DNA of 64,000 nt from Allokutzneria sp. A3M-2-11 16 (lineage in GTDB: Bacteria > Actinomycetota > Actinomycetes > Mycobacteriales > Pseudonocardiaceae). A program made the translations under genes and the position numbers. Shown one piece after another: positions 27,058 to 35,325 of the stretch (position 1 is the stretch's first letter; every line of letters begins with the position of its first letter). The notes under the pieces were generated by a model, which did no database searches, was not told the origin of the DNA, and saw only the letters and a list, made by a program, of their open reading frames with translations. The stretch is from the NCBI RefSeq assembly GCF_024213555.1, contig NZ_JANAVO010000001.1:2046001-2110000 (forward strand). The letters are read 5' to 3'.

Positions 27058-27085
27058 TTGTCCACAGTGGTCGAGGTTGTCCACA
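27058..27085 (+). promoter_or_regulatory. Two DnaA-box-like sites
   Basis: TTGTCCACA occurs twice in direct orientation, at 27058-27066 and 27077-27085. This nonamer is the preferred DnaA box of Streptomyces-type genomes. The sites sit in the 319-base gap (26982-27300) before the ceramidase-like gene. The gap otherwise holds a GATAAT -10-like box (27124-27129), G-rich tracts and the palindrome at 27240-27251. They could titrate DnaA or link expression to replication; this is inference. Confidence 0.45.
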
Positions 27086-27239
27086 GGCGACGCGTTGTCG
27101 CACTTCGCGGTGGCTTTACGAGGGATAATGGGACCGGGGTCGCCCCCCTGGGAGGGTGGGGGGTGTTCTGGGGCGGAGAAAAAATGTGGCGCTGCCCGAA
27201 CGGGACGGGGGAGCGGGGCTCGCTCGGGTGGCGCTAGCT

Positions 27240-27251
27240 GTGACCGGTCAC
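27240..27251 (+). promoter_or_regulatory. Palindrome upstream of the ceramidase-like gene
   Basis: GTGACCGGTCAC is a perfect 12-base palindrome 49 bases before the start at 27301. It is a candidate operator of an unknown regulator. Confidence 0.3.
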
Positions 27252-27300
27252 CGTCACTAGCGTTGGAGATCGTTACTTCGCAACGAGGGGGAGTACAGCA

Positions 27301-28694
27301 TGGCCGAGTTCTCCGTCGCCTTCACCCGAACCGACATCACCCCGGGGCCGAACACGGCCCGCAACAGGTGGATGGCCGGCTACGGCTGGGATCCCCGCGG
27401 CAACCCGAACTTCACCACCGCGCGGCCGCTCCGCGCGGAATGCGTCATGATCCGCCAGACCGCCGGTGACCCGCTCATCGCGGTGCGCGTCGACCTGCTC
27501 AACCTGCCCATGTACATGTCCCGCAGGATCCGCGCCCGGGTGATCAACGAACTCCGGCTCACCGGCAACGCGTCGTTCATGCTGCAGTCCAGCCACACCC
27601 ACTCGGGCCCGGCGCTGCCGGAAGAACCCGACCCGTACATCATCTACGGGCTCTCCGGCAGCCAGCTCGACGAGGTCAACGAGTACGCCGACTGGCTCAT
27701 CCGGCGCATCGTCGCGCTCGTCCGGGAAACCGTCGCCAAGAACCCGACCGCGGTCACGCTGTCCTACGGCGAGGGCATCGCGAAAGCCGCGGTCAACCGC
27801 GTCGGCCTCGGCTGGCAGACCGACGAGGTCCCGGTGCTGCTCGCCAGGCGCGAAGGCACCCACGCGCCGGTCCTCGCCCTGTTCGGCTACGCCTGCCACC
27901 CGGTCGCCCGCGGCAGCGAACCGGTCTTCGACAGCGACTTCCCCGGCGTCGCGGGCAAGGTCCTCGAAACCGAACTCGGCTGCCCCGCGTTCTTCTTCAA
28001 CGGCGCCGCCGGAGACCGCAACCCCGACCGCATGGGCAGCGACGCCGACGTCGTCAACGTGGGCACCCGGGTCGGCGAAGGCGCGGCCAAGATCGTCCGC
28101 GACGGCGCGCTCAACCCGGTCCGCGGACCCATCAGGGCGATCCTGCGCGCCGCGCGGCTGCCCCTCGCAGAAGACCTGACCAACCCCGAGACCCTGCTCC
28201 GCCTCGACGCCGCCTACGAACAGGAACGCGTCCGCGCCGCGCAGGAAGGAGACGCCGCCGGAGTCCGGTTCTGCGAGGCGATGCGCCGCGAACTCGCCGA
28301 CGGGTCCACCCCGGTCGTTTACAACGTGCCGGTGCAGTGCTGGAAGTTCGGCAGCGACTTCGGCATCCTCGGGCTCGGCGGCGAAGCCCTCTCCGGCTAC
28401 AACGTCGGCCTTCGTGCCTCGACCAAGCGCAAACTGTGGGTGATGGCCTACGCCAACGAGATCCCCGGCTACGTGCCCGCCGACGACGTGCTCTGGCACT
28501 GGCCGGGACCCGCCTGCCACTACGAGTCCGGCTGGGACGAGAACCCGAAGTTCAGCGGCCGCGGCACCAGCATGATGGCCTTCGGCTGGCCCGTTCCCCT
28601 CGCCTCGTCCCAACCCGTCGGCACCAGCCCGGCCACCCCGCAGAGCGCGGAAGGCGTGCTCATGGCCACCTGTCGCAGGGTGCTCGCCGACTGA
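27301..28694 (+). CDS. Neutral/alkaline ceramidase-like hydrolase
   Basis: A 464-residue protein of the neutral non-lysosomal ceramidase superfamily. Family marks are FTRTDITPGP at the start, the zinc-site segment QSSHTHSGPA, CHPVARGSEP and FFNGAAGDRNPD, which hold the metal-binding His and catalytic region. True ceramidases are secreted and longer (about 650 residues with a C-terminal Ig-like domain). This one has no signal peptide and lacks that domain, so it probably acts inside the cell on another amide or lactone. The ATG has GAGGGGGAG upstream. Confidence 0.78.
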
Positions 28695-28762
28695 CCCGAT
28701 CCGGTGAAGCTGGCACCACGGACCTGGTCCGCCCCCACCCGGCGCCACAACCATGATCGGTT

Positions 28763-29617
28763 GTGACCGACACGCCGACCGTACGCAAGCGCCGGGTGGG
28801 GCGGATCCTCCGTGAGCTGCGGGAACGCGCCGGGCTGAGCCACACCGACGTGGCGGGCCGGATCGAGTCCTCCAGCGCGGTGATCTCCCGCATCGAAAGC
28901 GGGCAGAACAAGATCATGCCGCGGCACGTGCACGACCTGCTCGACATCTACGGCGCCCCCGACCACCTCCGCGACCAGGTGCTCGACCTGATCAAGGAAG
29001 CGGAGCGGCCCCGCTACTGGCAGCCCTTCGAGCGGCACCTGCCCAAGGTGCAGCGCACCTACCTCAGCCTGGAGTCCGAGGCGTCGCTGCTCTGCGGCAT
29101 CGACACCCACGCGTTCCACCCGCTGCTGCAGACCACCGACTACGCCCGCGCCGTGCTCGCCGCCGACTGGCGCGTCGGCACCGACGACGCGCGCCGCGAC
29201 CAGCTGCTCGCGCTCGGCGTGGCCCGCCAGGACCTCATCGGCCGCGCCGAAGACCCCCTCGGCGTCAGCCTCTTCCTGGACGAGTCCGTGCTGCGCAGGC
29301 CCATCGGCGGCGTCGACGTGCTGCGCGAACAGCTCCACCACGTGCAGGCGCTCGTCGAGTCACCGCACATCGACGTCCGCGTCGTGCCCAACAAGGTCGG
29401 CCTGCACCCGGGCGTCGACGGGCCGTTCACCCTGCTGCACTTCGACGAACCGGACATGGAGGTCGGCTACGTCCCGCACCGGGACGGCTGCCTCTACCTG
29501 CAACGCTCCCGAGAACTCGACGAACTCGGCAGGCGCCTCGCAAGCCTTGCGGCGCTGGCGTTCCCCGCCTCGGCGACGGCCGGGTTCATCGGCTACCTCC
29601 TCGGTGAGATCGGCTGA
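28763..29617 (+). CDS. Scr1-type XRE regulator with DUF5753 domain
   Basis: A 284-residue regulator. The XRE helix-turn-helix is at about 12-68 (LRELRERAGLSHTDVAGRI, SSAVISRIESGQNK). The DUF5753 domain spans about 95-278 and ends in YLQRSRELDELGRRL. Such proteins are abundant in filamentous actinomycetes, often paired with small DUF397 proteins, but no DUF397 gene is adjacent here. Its last 32 bases overlap the converging EspG gene. Confidence 0.92.
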   Translation: MTDTPTVRKRRVGRILRELRERAGLSHTDVAGRIESSSAVISRIESGQNKIMPRHVHDLLDIYGAPDHLRDQVLDLIKEAERPRYWQPFERHLPKVQRTYLSLESEASLLCGIDTHAFHPLLQTTDYARAVLAADWRVGTDDARRDQLLALGVARQDLIGRAEDPLGVSLFLDESVLRRPIGGVDVLREQLHHVQALVESPHIDVRVVPNKVGLHPGVDGPFTLLHFDEPDMEVGYVPHRDGCLYLQRSRELDELGRRLASLAALAFPASATAGFIGYLLGEIG

Positions 29618-30320
29618 CCACCTCCGCGAGCACCTGGTCGACGCGCGCACCGATCCGCTGCGCGTCGGCGGGAGCGACCGTCGTCCACCCCCGCTGCTCC
29701 TCGATCAAGTACCGCCCGGCGGGAGTGTCGAAGCACGCCACGACCCGGTCACCCCGCTCCGACGCGACGGTCACGCCGAACTGCGCACCATTGCACCGGC
29801 CCCGGATCATGTTCCCCAGCCGCCGCGCATCACCGCTCGGCACACCGGCGGCCGACAGCGCGTCCACCAAAGCCCACTCCGACGCGCCAGCCGTCCGAGC
29901 CGCCGCGCCCAGCACCTCGCTGGGCACGTTCACGGTCTGGCCCATCCCGGCCGCGAGCGGCGGCAGCACGGCGACCGCGGCCCGAGCGAGATCTCCAGGA
30001 TCGATCCACCGCACGGTGATCCGATCGTCGGCGAGCACACCGAGCACCGCACGACCACTCGCGCGCGCCGTGAGCGCCCGAGCGTTCCACAAGCGACCGT
30101 CTACAGTGGACTCCGCATGCGCCAGCACCCACAGTGCCGATGCGAGTTCGCTGCTTTCGAGCAAACCGTTGGCGCGCAGCTCTTCCAGGCCGCGTGCGAT
30201 CTCCGCGCGCCGCTCGTGCTCCTCGATCCCACGCGGTAGCACCATTAGTTCCATCGGCATCTGCGGCAGCGCGAGCCGTTCCCACAACACCTGGTAGGCA
30301 GACGCTGAGAGCGTGAACAC
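29586..30320 (-). CDS. EspG-family ESX secretion-associated protein
   Basis: A 244-residue cytosolic chaperone of the EspG family, which binds PE/PPE-like substrates of type VII secretion and delivers them to the ESX machine. Family sequence features include LSASAYQVLWERLALP at the N-terminus and the alternating beta-rich core with RGWTTVAPAD near the end. GTG 30320 lies three bases past the stop of the PPE-like gene, the arrangement expected for chaperone and substrate. Confidence 0.82.
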   Translation of the reverse strand: MFTLSASAYQVLWERLALPQMPMELMVLPRGIEEHERRAEIARGLEELRANGLLESSELASALWVLAHAESTVDGRLWNARALTARASGRAVLGVLADDRITVRWIDPGDLARAAVAVLPPLAAGMGQTVNVPSEVLGAAARTAGASEWALVDALSAAGVPSGDARRLGNMIRGRCNGAQFGVTVASERGDRVVACFDTPAGRYLIEEQRGWTTVAPADAQRIGARVDQVLAEVVSRSHRGGSR

Positions 30321-30322
30321 CG

Positions 30323-31435
30323 CTACTCGCCGATGACCGGGGGAGCGACCTTCGGCAGCTCGCCGACGAGGTCATCGGTCACCGAGTACTTGCGGGTGTG
30401 CTCGGTGTCCTCTTCCCGTTGCGGCGAACCAAGAGCGGGCTGCATGAAGGACTGCCCGGGCTTCCCCGCCGCGTTCCGCCCGGCGCTCGTGGCGGCAGAC
30501 TGCGGCGTTGCTGTGGCGCCAACCCTGCCGGTCCCGCCGCCCGGCTGCCCGCCTCCCGCGGAACCACCACCTGCGGAACCACCGCCTCCCGCAGCGCCGC
30601 CGGGGAAGCCACCGCCGCCCCAACCCCCGGCGAACCCGCCTCCGGAACCCGTGTAGCCGCCACCGTCCCGGGCGATCGGCTGCACGACCGGATCGGTCGG
30701 TGTCGGCTGAAATCCTTGCTGCTCCACGTTTCCGCGTCGAGCGGGGTCATTCAGCGCGGGCTGATCCCCTCCACCGCCCTGCTGTTGCCCACTCGACGAG
30801 TTGCCGCCGTCGATCTGACCACCCCGAGGACCGCGAATCGGCGGCCCACCACCGATCGGCGGGCGAGGCCTGGGCACAGGAGCTCCCGGGACGTCGAGCC
30901 CGACCTGCGGCGGCGGAGCGAACGCCGGGAACCCGGTCGCCGTCTGCTTCGAGTTCTGCGCGTAGGTGCGCATCACGTCGACGGCCCGGAGGTGCGCTTC
31001 GTGCGCCGCCTTCTCCTGGCGCTGTCGATCCGTGGTGATGCCGAAGAAGTTCGCGATCCCTTGGATGGCACCGTTGTCCGGCATCGCCAGCACGGCTCGC
31101 GGCTCCGGCATGGTGTCCCTCGCCCGCGTGTAGTAGTCGGACTGCGCGACCGTCGAGGTCGTGCCGCTGAACGCGCTCGACCCGGACAGCTCGGTCCACG
31201 GCCCGAACCGCCCGATGTTGGCCTTCGCGCCGTCGGCGGCGAGCCCCTCCCACGCCGCGCCCAGCGCTTTCAGCCCTTCGGCCAGGTCGAACCTCGCGTC
31301 CTCGTACTCCTTGCGGAGCTTCCGGTAGAAGGCTTCCGAGGACCGCGCCCCCGAGACGCCCCGCCCCGAGCGGATCTCCCTGTGGAGCTGCTCATGCGAG
31401 ATCGCCAGCCAGTTGACTCCCGACACGTCGCCCAT
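30323..31435 (-). CDS. PPE-like/WXG-type ESX substrate with Gly/Pro-rich tail
   Basis: A 370-residue protein. The helical N-terminal domain (about 1-165) includes NWLAISHEQLHREI and the WxG-type turn AAWEGLAADGA, as in PPE and other type VII substrates. Residues about 175-320 are Pro- and Gly-rich low complexity (many GGG and PPP runs), with a charged C-terminus. It is probably secreted together with a helical partner. It lies directly before espG and after the DUF3558 lipoprotein gene. Confidence 0.75.
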   Translation of the reverse strand: MGDVSGVNWLAISHEQLHREIRSGRGVSGARSSEAFYRKLRKEYEDARFDLAEGLKALGAAWEGLAADGAKANIGRFGPWTELSGSSAFSGTTSTVAQSDYYTRARDTMPEPRAVLAMPDNGAIQGIANFFGITTDRQRQEKAAHEAHLRAVDVMRTYAQNSKQTATGFPAFAPPPQVGLDVPGAPVPRPRPPIGGGPPIRGPRGGQIDGGNSSSGQQQGGGGDQPALNDPARRGNVEQQGFQPTPTDPVVQPIARDGGGYTGSGGGFAGGWGGGGFPGGAAGGGGSAGGGSAGGGQPGGGTGRVGATATPQSAATSAGRNAAGKPGQSFMQPALGSPQREEDTEHTRKYSVTDDLVGELPKVAPPVIGE

Positions 31436-31453
31436 CTCGTCCCCCCGGACTCG

Positions 31454-32041
31454 TCACTTCTTGTTCATGAGCGTGCTGATCGCCGCCTCGGCCGCTTCCT
31501 TCGCGCGTCGGCAGACGTACTCCCGATCCCGCACCGGCGGCCCACTCCGCACGGTCTCCTTATAGGTCACGTTGAGTACCTGACCTGGTGCGACGTCGAC
31601 AACAACGTCACATGTCGGCGGGTAGTCGGGGATCGTGATCCGGACGACGTTCTCCTTGGCTGGGAAACCGCTGACGGTGAGGTCTCGAACATCGGCGTTG
31701 ACCTTGCCCGCTGAGAACCGATCGACACCCGAGTGCGGGATCGCGATGAAACCGATGGCCTCGAACCCCTTCTCGTTGGCCAAGAAGCAGGATTTGGACT
31801 GGAAGACCGCACTGTCATCAGGGGTTGGTGGCAGGTCGATGCCGAAGGCGCGTTGCTGTTCAGGGGTGAATAGTGCGCAGGGATCGACCTTGGTCATGTC
31901 GAGGAGGCGTGGTCGCTGGACCGGGGGAGTGGTCGACACCGTGGTGGTGGGTACATCGGCTCCGACGACGTTGACGCAACCGGCGAGTGACAGCGCGAGC
32001 ATCGTGGCACCGAGCCAAACAAGACGGCGACGTTCAGCCAT
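31454..32041 (-). CDS. DUF3558 lipoprotein
   Basis: A 195-residue predicted lipoprotein. The signal MAERRRLVWLGATMLALSL is followed by lipobox LAGC. DUF3558 marks are DPCALFTPEQQRAFG, a second Cys (KSCFLAN), and CRRAKEAAEAAI near the end. ATG 32041 is preferred over GTG 32050. It overlaps the preceding small helical gene by eight bases. DUF3558 proteins are frequent in mycobacteria and Pseudonocardiales beside ESX genes; their function is unknown. Confidence 0.85.
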   Translation of the reverse strand: MAERRRLVWLGATMLALSLAGCVNVVGADVPTTTVSTTPPVQRPRLLDMTKVDPCALFTPEQQRAFGIDLPPTPDDSAVFQSKSCFLANEKGFEAIGFIAIPHSGVDRFSAGKVNADVRDLTVSGFPAKENVVRITIPDYPPTCDVVVDVAPGQVLNVTYKETVRSGPPVRDREYVCRRAKEAAEAAISTLMNKK

Positions 32042-32441
32042 GGTGGCCACCGTGGAGTCCTCGCCGGTTGGTGTCTTCGATGGTGGTCATCATGCGCCGC
32101 GTGTCCTCAAGCCGGTCGATCATGCCCTGTAGTTGATCACGGAACGCCTTGATGGCGTTGATGGCGCATTCCGGCTCGGTCAGCCCCTTTGCGGTGAGTT
32201 CAGCCGCGATGTAGGCGCTGACCCGGTCCTCGGCCATGGGTTCGACCTTCAGTGCGTGCTCTGCTTCCCAGGCGAGCTTCTCCATGCGTTGCTTGACCTT
32301 GGCGAAGAGGGCGATGGCCTGCGGGATCTTGTCGCGGTCGATGCGCAGCGTCCCGGGCGCGGTCGCTTCCTCACGTGTGGGAATCGCTGTCCACTCCGTG
32401 CGCCACCGCGGATCGCCGGATATCCCCCCGATGTCCGTCAT
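32034..32441 (-). CDS. Small helical ESX-linked protein
   Basis: A 135-residue mainly helical protein (about residues 40-120 alpha-helical) with a His-rich end (GLHGGHHG). It has no signal peptide and no clear WxG motif. It is the first gene of the four-gene unit helical protein, DUF3558, PPE-like, EspG, so it may be the partner co-secreted with the PPE-like protein. ATG 32441 gives MTDIGGISGDP. Assignment rests on context. Confidence 0.65.
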   Translation of the reverse strand: MTDIGGISGDPRWRTEWTAIPTREEATAPGTLRIDRDKIPQAIALFAKVKQRMEKLAWEAEHALKVEPMAEDRVSAYIAAELTAKGLTEPECAINAIKAFRDQLQGMIDRLEDTRRMMTTIEDTNRRGLHGGHHG

Positions 32442-32456
32442 GGATCGACCGTAACA

Positions 32457-32500
32457 AGGTTGCGGGGCCCGCAAAGGTGACTTCGCGGGCCCCGCAACCT
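32457..32500 (-). terminator. Terminator between UPF0104 gene and ESX-like operon
   Basis: AGGTTGCGGGGCCCGC and GCGGGCCCCGCAACCT form a perfect 16-base-pair stem with a 12-base loop. It ends transcription of the upstream minus-strand unit (AMP ligase to UPF0104) before the ESX-like operon. Confidence 0.85.
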
Positions 32501-32516
32501 GACGTATGACGGTGGT

Positions 32517-33509
32517 TCAGGCATCCACCGGTTTGCTCTTGGCGAGCTGCCACCGGGCCAGACCGGCCGCGGCACCCGCCATGGCGATGTCGGCGACGGT
32601 GAACATCAGCCGGGACACGAGGGTGAAGGCGATGGCCTGCTCGACGGGCATCGTGGTGCTCAGCGCCGAGACCAGGACGAGCTCGCGGACACCGGCGCCG
32701 GACGGCAGGATGAACGCGATCAGGCCGACGGTCATGCCGATCGCCACCGCACCGGCGCACAGCAGCAGCACGCGCACGCTGACCGGGCCGGAGCTGATCG
32801 ACAGCAGCCACAGGTGCACCCCGAAGAGCACGTAGGACAGCAGCGCGTAGCCCAGCGAGCGGCCGACGGTGCTCCACGGCAGGACGTGGTCGAGCGGGGC
32901 CTTCTTCAGCACCCGCAGCACCAGGGACGCGCCCCACGTCAGCACCTTCGGGTGCAGCGCGATCAGGCCGATCGGCAGCAGCAGGTAGAGCCACACCAGG
33001 CCGGGCGTCGAGCTCATCATCACCGGCAGCGCCAGCACGCCGAGCAGCAGCGAGGCCACGACGCCGACGCCGAGGTTGATCAGCGTCGCGGTGAACACCC
33101 TGGCCCGTGGCAGGCCGGCCTGGCGGCCGAGCTCCATCTGCAGCAGGTAGGCCCACACCGAGCCCGGGACGTACTTGCCGAGCGAGCCGACCAGCATGAT
33201 CTGCGCGCCGCGGAAGGCGCCGATCGGTTTGCCGAGGCCGTCGACGATGGTCTGCCAGCCGAGGGTGCCGCAGGCGATGCCGAGCACGACGGCGAGCTGG
33301 CTGAGCACCGTGGAGTGCCACGGCACGGTGACCAGGGTCTTGGACACGCCGCCCCAGTGCGAGTACAGCGCCCAGCCCGCGGCGGCGAGCACCAGGACCA
33401 GCAGGGCCCTGCGCAGCCAGGTCATCAGCGCGGCTTTGCCCGAGCGCGGGGCCGGCTGCGGGGCGGGCGCTGCCGATGCGGCCGGCGCGGCCTCGTCCTG
33501 CACGGTCAT
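32517..33509 (-). CDS. UPF0104 / lysyl-PG-synthase-type membrane protein
   Basis: A 330-residue membrane protein with about eight helices from residue 28, of the UPF0104/LPG_synthase_TM family (flippase-like or glycosyltransferase-linked, as in AglD and MprF membrane parts). Seen are SLGKYVPGSVWAYLLQ and FILPSGAGVRELVLV, both typical. ATG 33509 has GGAGG at proper distance. It follows the AMP-forming ligase and the 59-residue ORF, so the unit may move or make a lipid-linked compound. Confidence 0.85.
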   Translation of the reverse strand: MTVQDEAAPAASAAPAPQPAPRSGKAALMTWLRRALLVLVLAAAGWALYSHWGGVSKTLVTVPWHSTVLSQLAVVLGIACGTLGWQTIVDGLGKPIGAFRGAQIMLVGSLGKYVPGSVWAYLLQMELGRQAGLPRARVFTATLINLGVGVVASLLLGVLALPVMMSSTPGLVWLYLLLPIGLIALHPKVLTWGASLVLRVLKKAPLDHVLPWSTVGRSLGYALLSYVLFGVHLWLLSISSGPVSVRVLLLCAGAVAIGMTVGLIAFILPSGAGVRELVLVSALSTTMPVEQAIAFTLVSRLMFTVADIAMAGAAAGLARWQLAKSKPVDA

Positions 33510-33561
33510 GGGACCTCCGTTGCTCCCGTTGGCTCTCTTCGTTCGGAACAGCATGCGGCGG

Positions 33562-33741
33562 CTACCCGTCAACCCTGGTGGGATGCCCGGCGCCGGGACC
33601 GGCGACTGCTGGGGCGAGGGCAGCACGCCTCGGGGCGGACCCGGGCACAGTGCTCACCATCTGAAAGACGCCGTTGCGCGCGGACGGTTGCCCGGTGCGC
33701 GCGGAAGCGGTGGGATTCACCTCGTTGGGGTAACCGGTCAT
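33562..33741 (-). CDS. Small 59-residue ORF coupled to the AMP-forming ligase
   Basis: The ATG overlaps the ligase stop (ATGA) and is preceded by a strong GGAGGAG site (TTGGAGGAGCGATG). The product begins MTGYPNEVNPTASARTG, rich in Ala, Pro, Gly and Arg, with no membrane helix and no recognisable fold. It ends 52 bases before the UPF0104 start. It may be a real small protein or a translational bridge between the two genes. Confidence 0.45.
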   Translation of the reverse strand: MTGYPNEVNPTASARTGQPSARNGVFQMVSTVPGSAPRRAALAPAVAGPGAGHPTRVDG

Positions 33742-35132
33742 CGCTCCTCCAACGTGCGGTAGTCGATCTTGCCGCTCGGCAGCAGCGGCAGTCGGTCCAC
33801 CCGGCGCACCAGGAAGCCCGACACGTGCAGGTGCAGGCGTTCGGCCAGCTCCTTGGCGGCCGCGGTGCAGGACTCGGCGTCCGCGCCCTCCAGCCAGATC
33901 ACCACCCGGTCCTCGTCGCCGGGCACCGCCGCGGCGAGGCCGTGGCCGCGCAGCAGGTGCTCCAGGTCGTCGAGGTTGACCCGGTTGCCGAAGACCTTGC
34001 CGATGCGGCTGAGCCGCCCGGTGATGAAGAGGAAGCCCTCGTCGTCGAGGTAGCCGAGGTCGCCGGTGGCCAGCTCGCCGCGCAGCTCGTCCGGTCCGGC
34101 CAGCTCGGCGGCGTTCTCCGCGTAGCCCATCATCACGTTCGGGCCGCGGTAGACCACCTCGCCCTGGGCCTGGGCGGGCTCGCCGGGCAACGGCCGGATG
34201 GAGAACTCCGCGCCCGGTAGTGCCTGGCCGACCGAGCCGATCTTCGCCGCCAGTCGTTCCGCCGGCAGCACGGCCATCCGCGTCGTCGCCTCGGTCTGGC
34301 CGTACATCACGTACATCCGCCCGCCCGCCGCTTCGATCCGCCCGGCGAAGTCGGTGAGCCGGTCGGTCCGCAGCCGCCCGCCCGCCTGGGTAAGCGTGCG
34401 CAGCGCGGGGTGGTCGGCCGGGTCGAAGTCGACCTGGTGCAGCAGTTCGTAGTGGTAGGGCACGCCGGCGAGGGACGTCGCGCGGTGCTCGTCGACGGCG
34501 CGCCAGAACGACGGCGCGGTCACCCCGTTCGGCTCGATCAGCACGGTGGCGCCGACGACGAGGTGGCTGTTGAGCACGGACAGGCCGTACGCGTAGTGCA
34601 GCGGCAAGCTCGTCGGCGCGACCTCGCGCGCGTCCAGCCGCAGCGCCTGCGCGATGGCCCTGGCGTTGGACAGCACGGCGGACCGGGAGAGCCGGACGAG
34701 CTTGGGGTTGCCGGTCGAACCGCTCGTGGACAGCAGCACGGCGAGGTCGGGGTGTGGCTCGACGCCGTCCGCGCCGGTGCGCACCCACGCCGGGCCGGTC
34801 AGGTCGGCCGGGGTGTAGCCGTCCGGGACCGCCACCACCGGGTCGACGCCGAGCACCGCGGCGGGCTGAAAACGTTCGACGAGATCGTTCAGCGGTTCCG
34901 GGTCGAGGTCGGGGGCGAGCACCGCGACGGCGCGCCCCGCCTGGAAGGCGCCCAGGTAGCGGAGGGTGCTCGGCAGGTCGACGGCGGTCAGCGCCAGGAT
35001 CACCCCGGCGGGCAGGGCCGCCAGCTCCCCGGCGACCACCGCGATCCGGGCCTGCAGCTCCGGCCCGCCCAGCTCCGTGCCGGTCGGCGCGTCGATCAGC
35101 CGCGCGCCGTCGGCGACCAGCGGGCTGCTCAC
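33738..35132 (-). CDS. AMP-forming acyl/aryl ligase (ANL superfamily)
   Basis: A 464-residue stand-alone adenylating enzyme, shorter than usual acyl-CoA synthetases (500-550) and close to small acyl-ACP ligase or BioW/phenazine-type enzymes. Visible are the P-loop-like A3 motif LLSTSGSTGNPKLV, YVMYGQTEATTRM (A5), TGDLGYLDDEGF (A7), GRLSRIGKVFGNRVN (A8) and the terminal catalytic Lys in LPSGKIDYRTL (A10). The substrate and carrier are unknown; no carrier protein is adjacent. GTG 35132 overlaps the stop of a 19-codon ORF. Confidence 0.85.
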   Translation of the reverse strand: MSSPLVADGARLIDAPTGTELGGPELQARIAVVAGELAALPAGVILALTAVDLPSTLRYLGAFQAGRAVAVLAPDLDPEPLNDLVERFQPAAVLGVDPVVAVPDGYTPADLTGPAWVRTGADGVEPHPDLAVLLSTSGSTGNPKLVRLSRSAVLSNARAIAQALRLDAREVAPTSLPLHYAYGLSVLNSHLVVGATVLIEPNGVTAPSFWRAVDEHRATSLAGVPYHYELLHQVDFDPADHPALRTLTQAGGRLRTDRLTDFAGRIEAAGGRMYVMYGQTEATTRMAVLPAERLAAKIGSVGQALPGAEFSIRPLPGEPAQAQGEVVYRGPNVMMGYAENAAELAGPDELRGELATGDLGYLDDEGFLFITGRLSRIGKVFGNRVNLDDLEHLLRGHGLAAAVPGDEDRVVIWLEGADAESCTAAAKELAERLHLHVSGFLVRRVDRLPLLPSGKIDYRTLEER

Positions 35133-35188
35133 CGGGCGACCGCCACCGGGCGTCCGCCTTCGTCGAGCTTGGGGCTGAGATCAGTCAC
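35129..35188 (-). CDS. Possible 19-residue leader ORF before the ligase
   Basis: GTG at 35188 opens MTDLSPKLDEGGRPVAVAR, whose stop overlaps the ligase start (GTGA). No strong ribosome site is seen. It could be a translational-coupling leader or chance. Confidence 0.25.
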   Translation of the reverse strand: MTDLSPKLDEGGRPVAVAR

Positions 35189-35325
35189 AGTTTCCGCTCG
35201 TCCCGTGCGTGTGCGTGCCAGTCCGGCCCATGGAGGCTACCGGCCGCCCTCCGGCGAAACGCAGCCGGTCCTGCTCCGTTCGGCGGGAAAAGCGGCGATT
35301 AGGACACCTGGGTGAAAGTTGTGTG

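Noticed and set aside
27130-27143. GGGAC-CGGG-GTCGC resembling a DevR box before the ceramidase-like gene
   Set aside because: Embedded in a G-rich tract where such matches are frequent; no supporting context.
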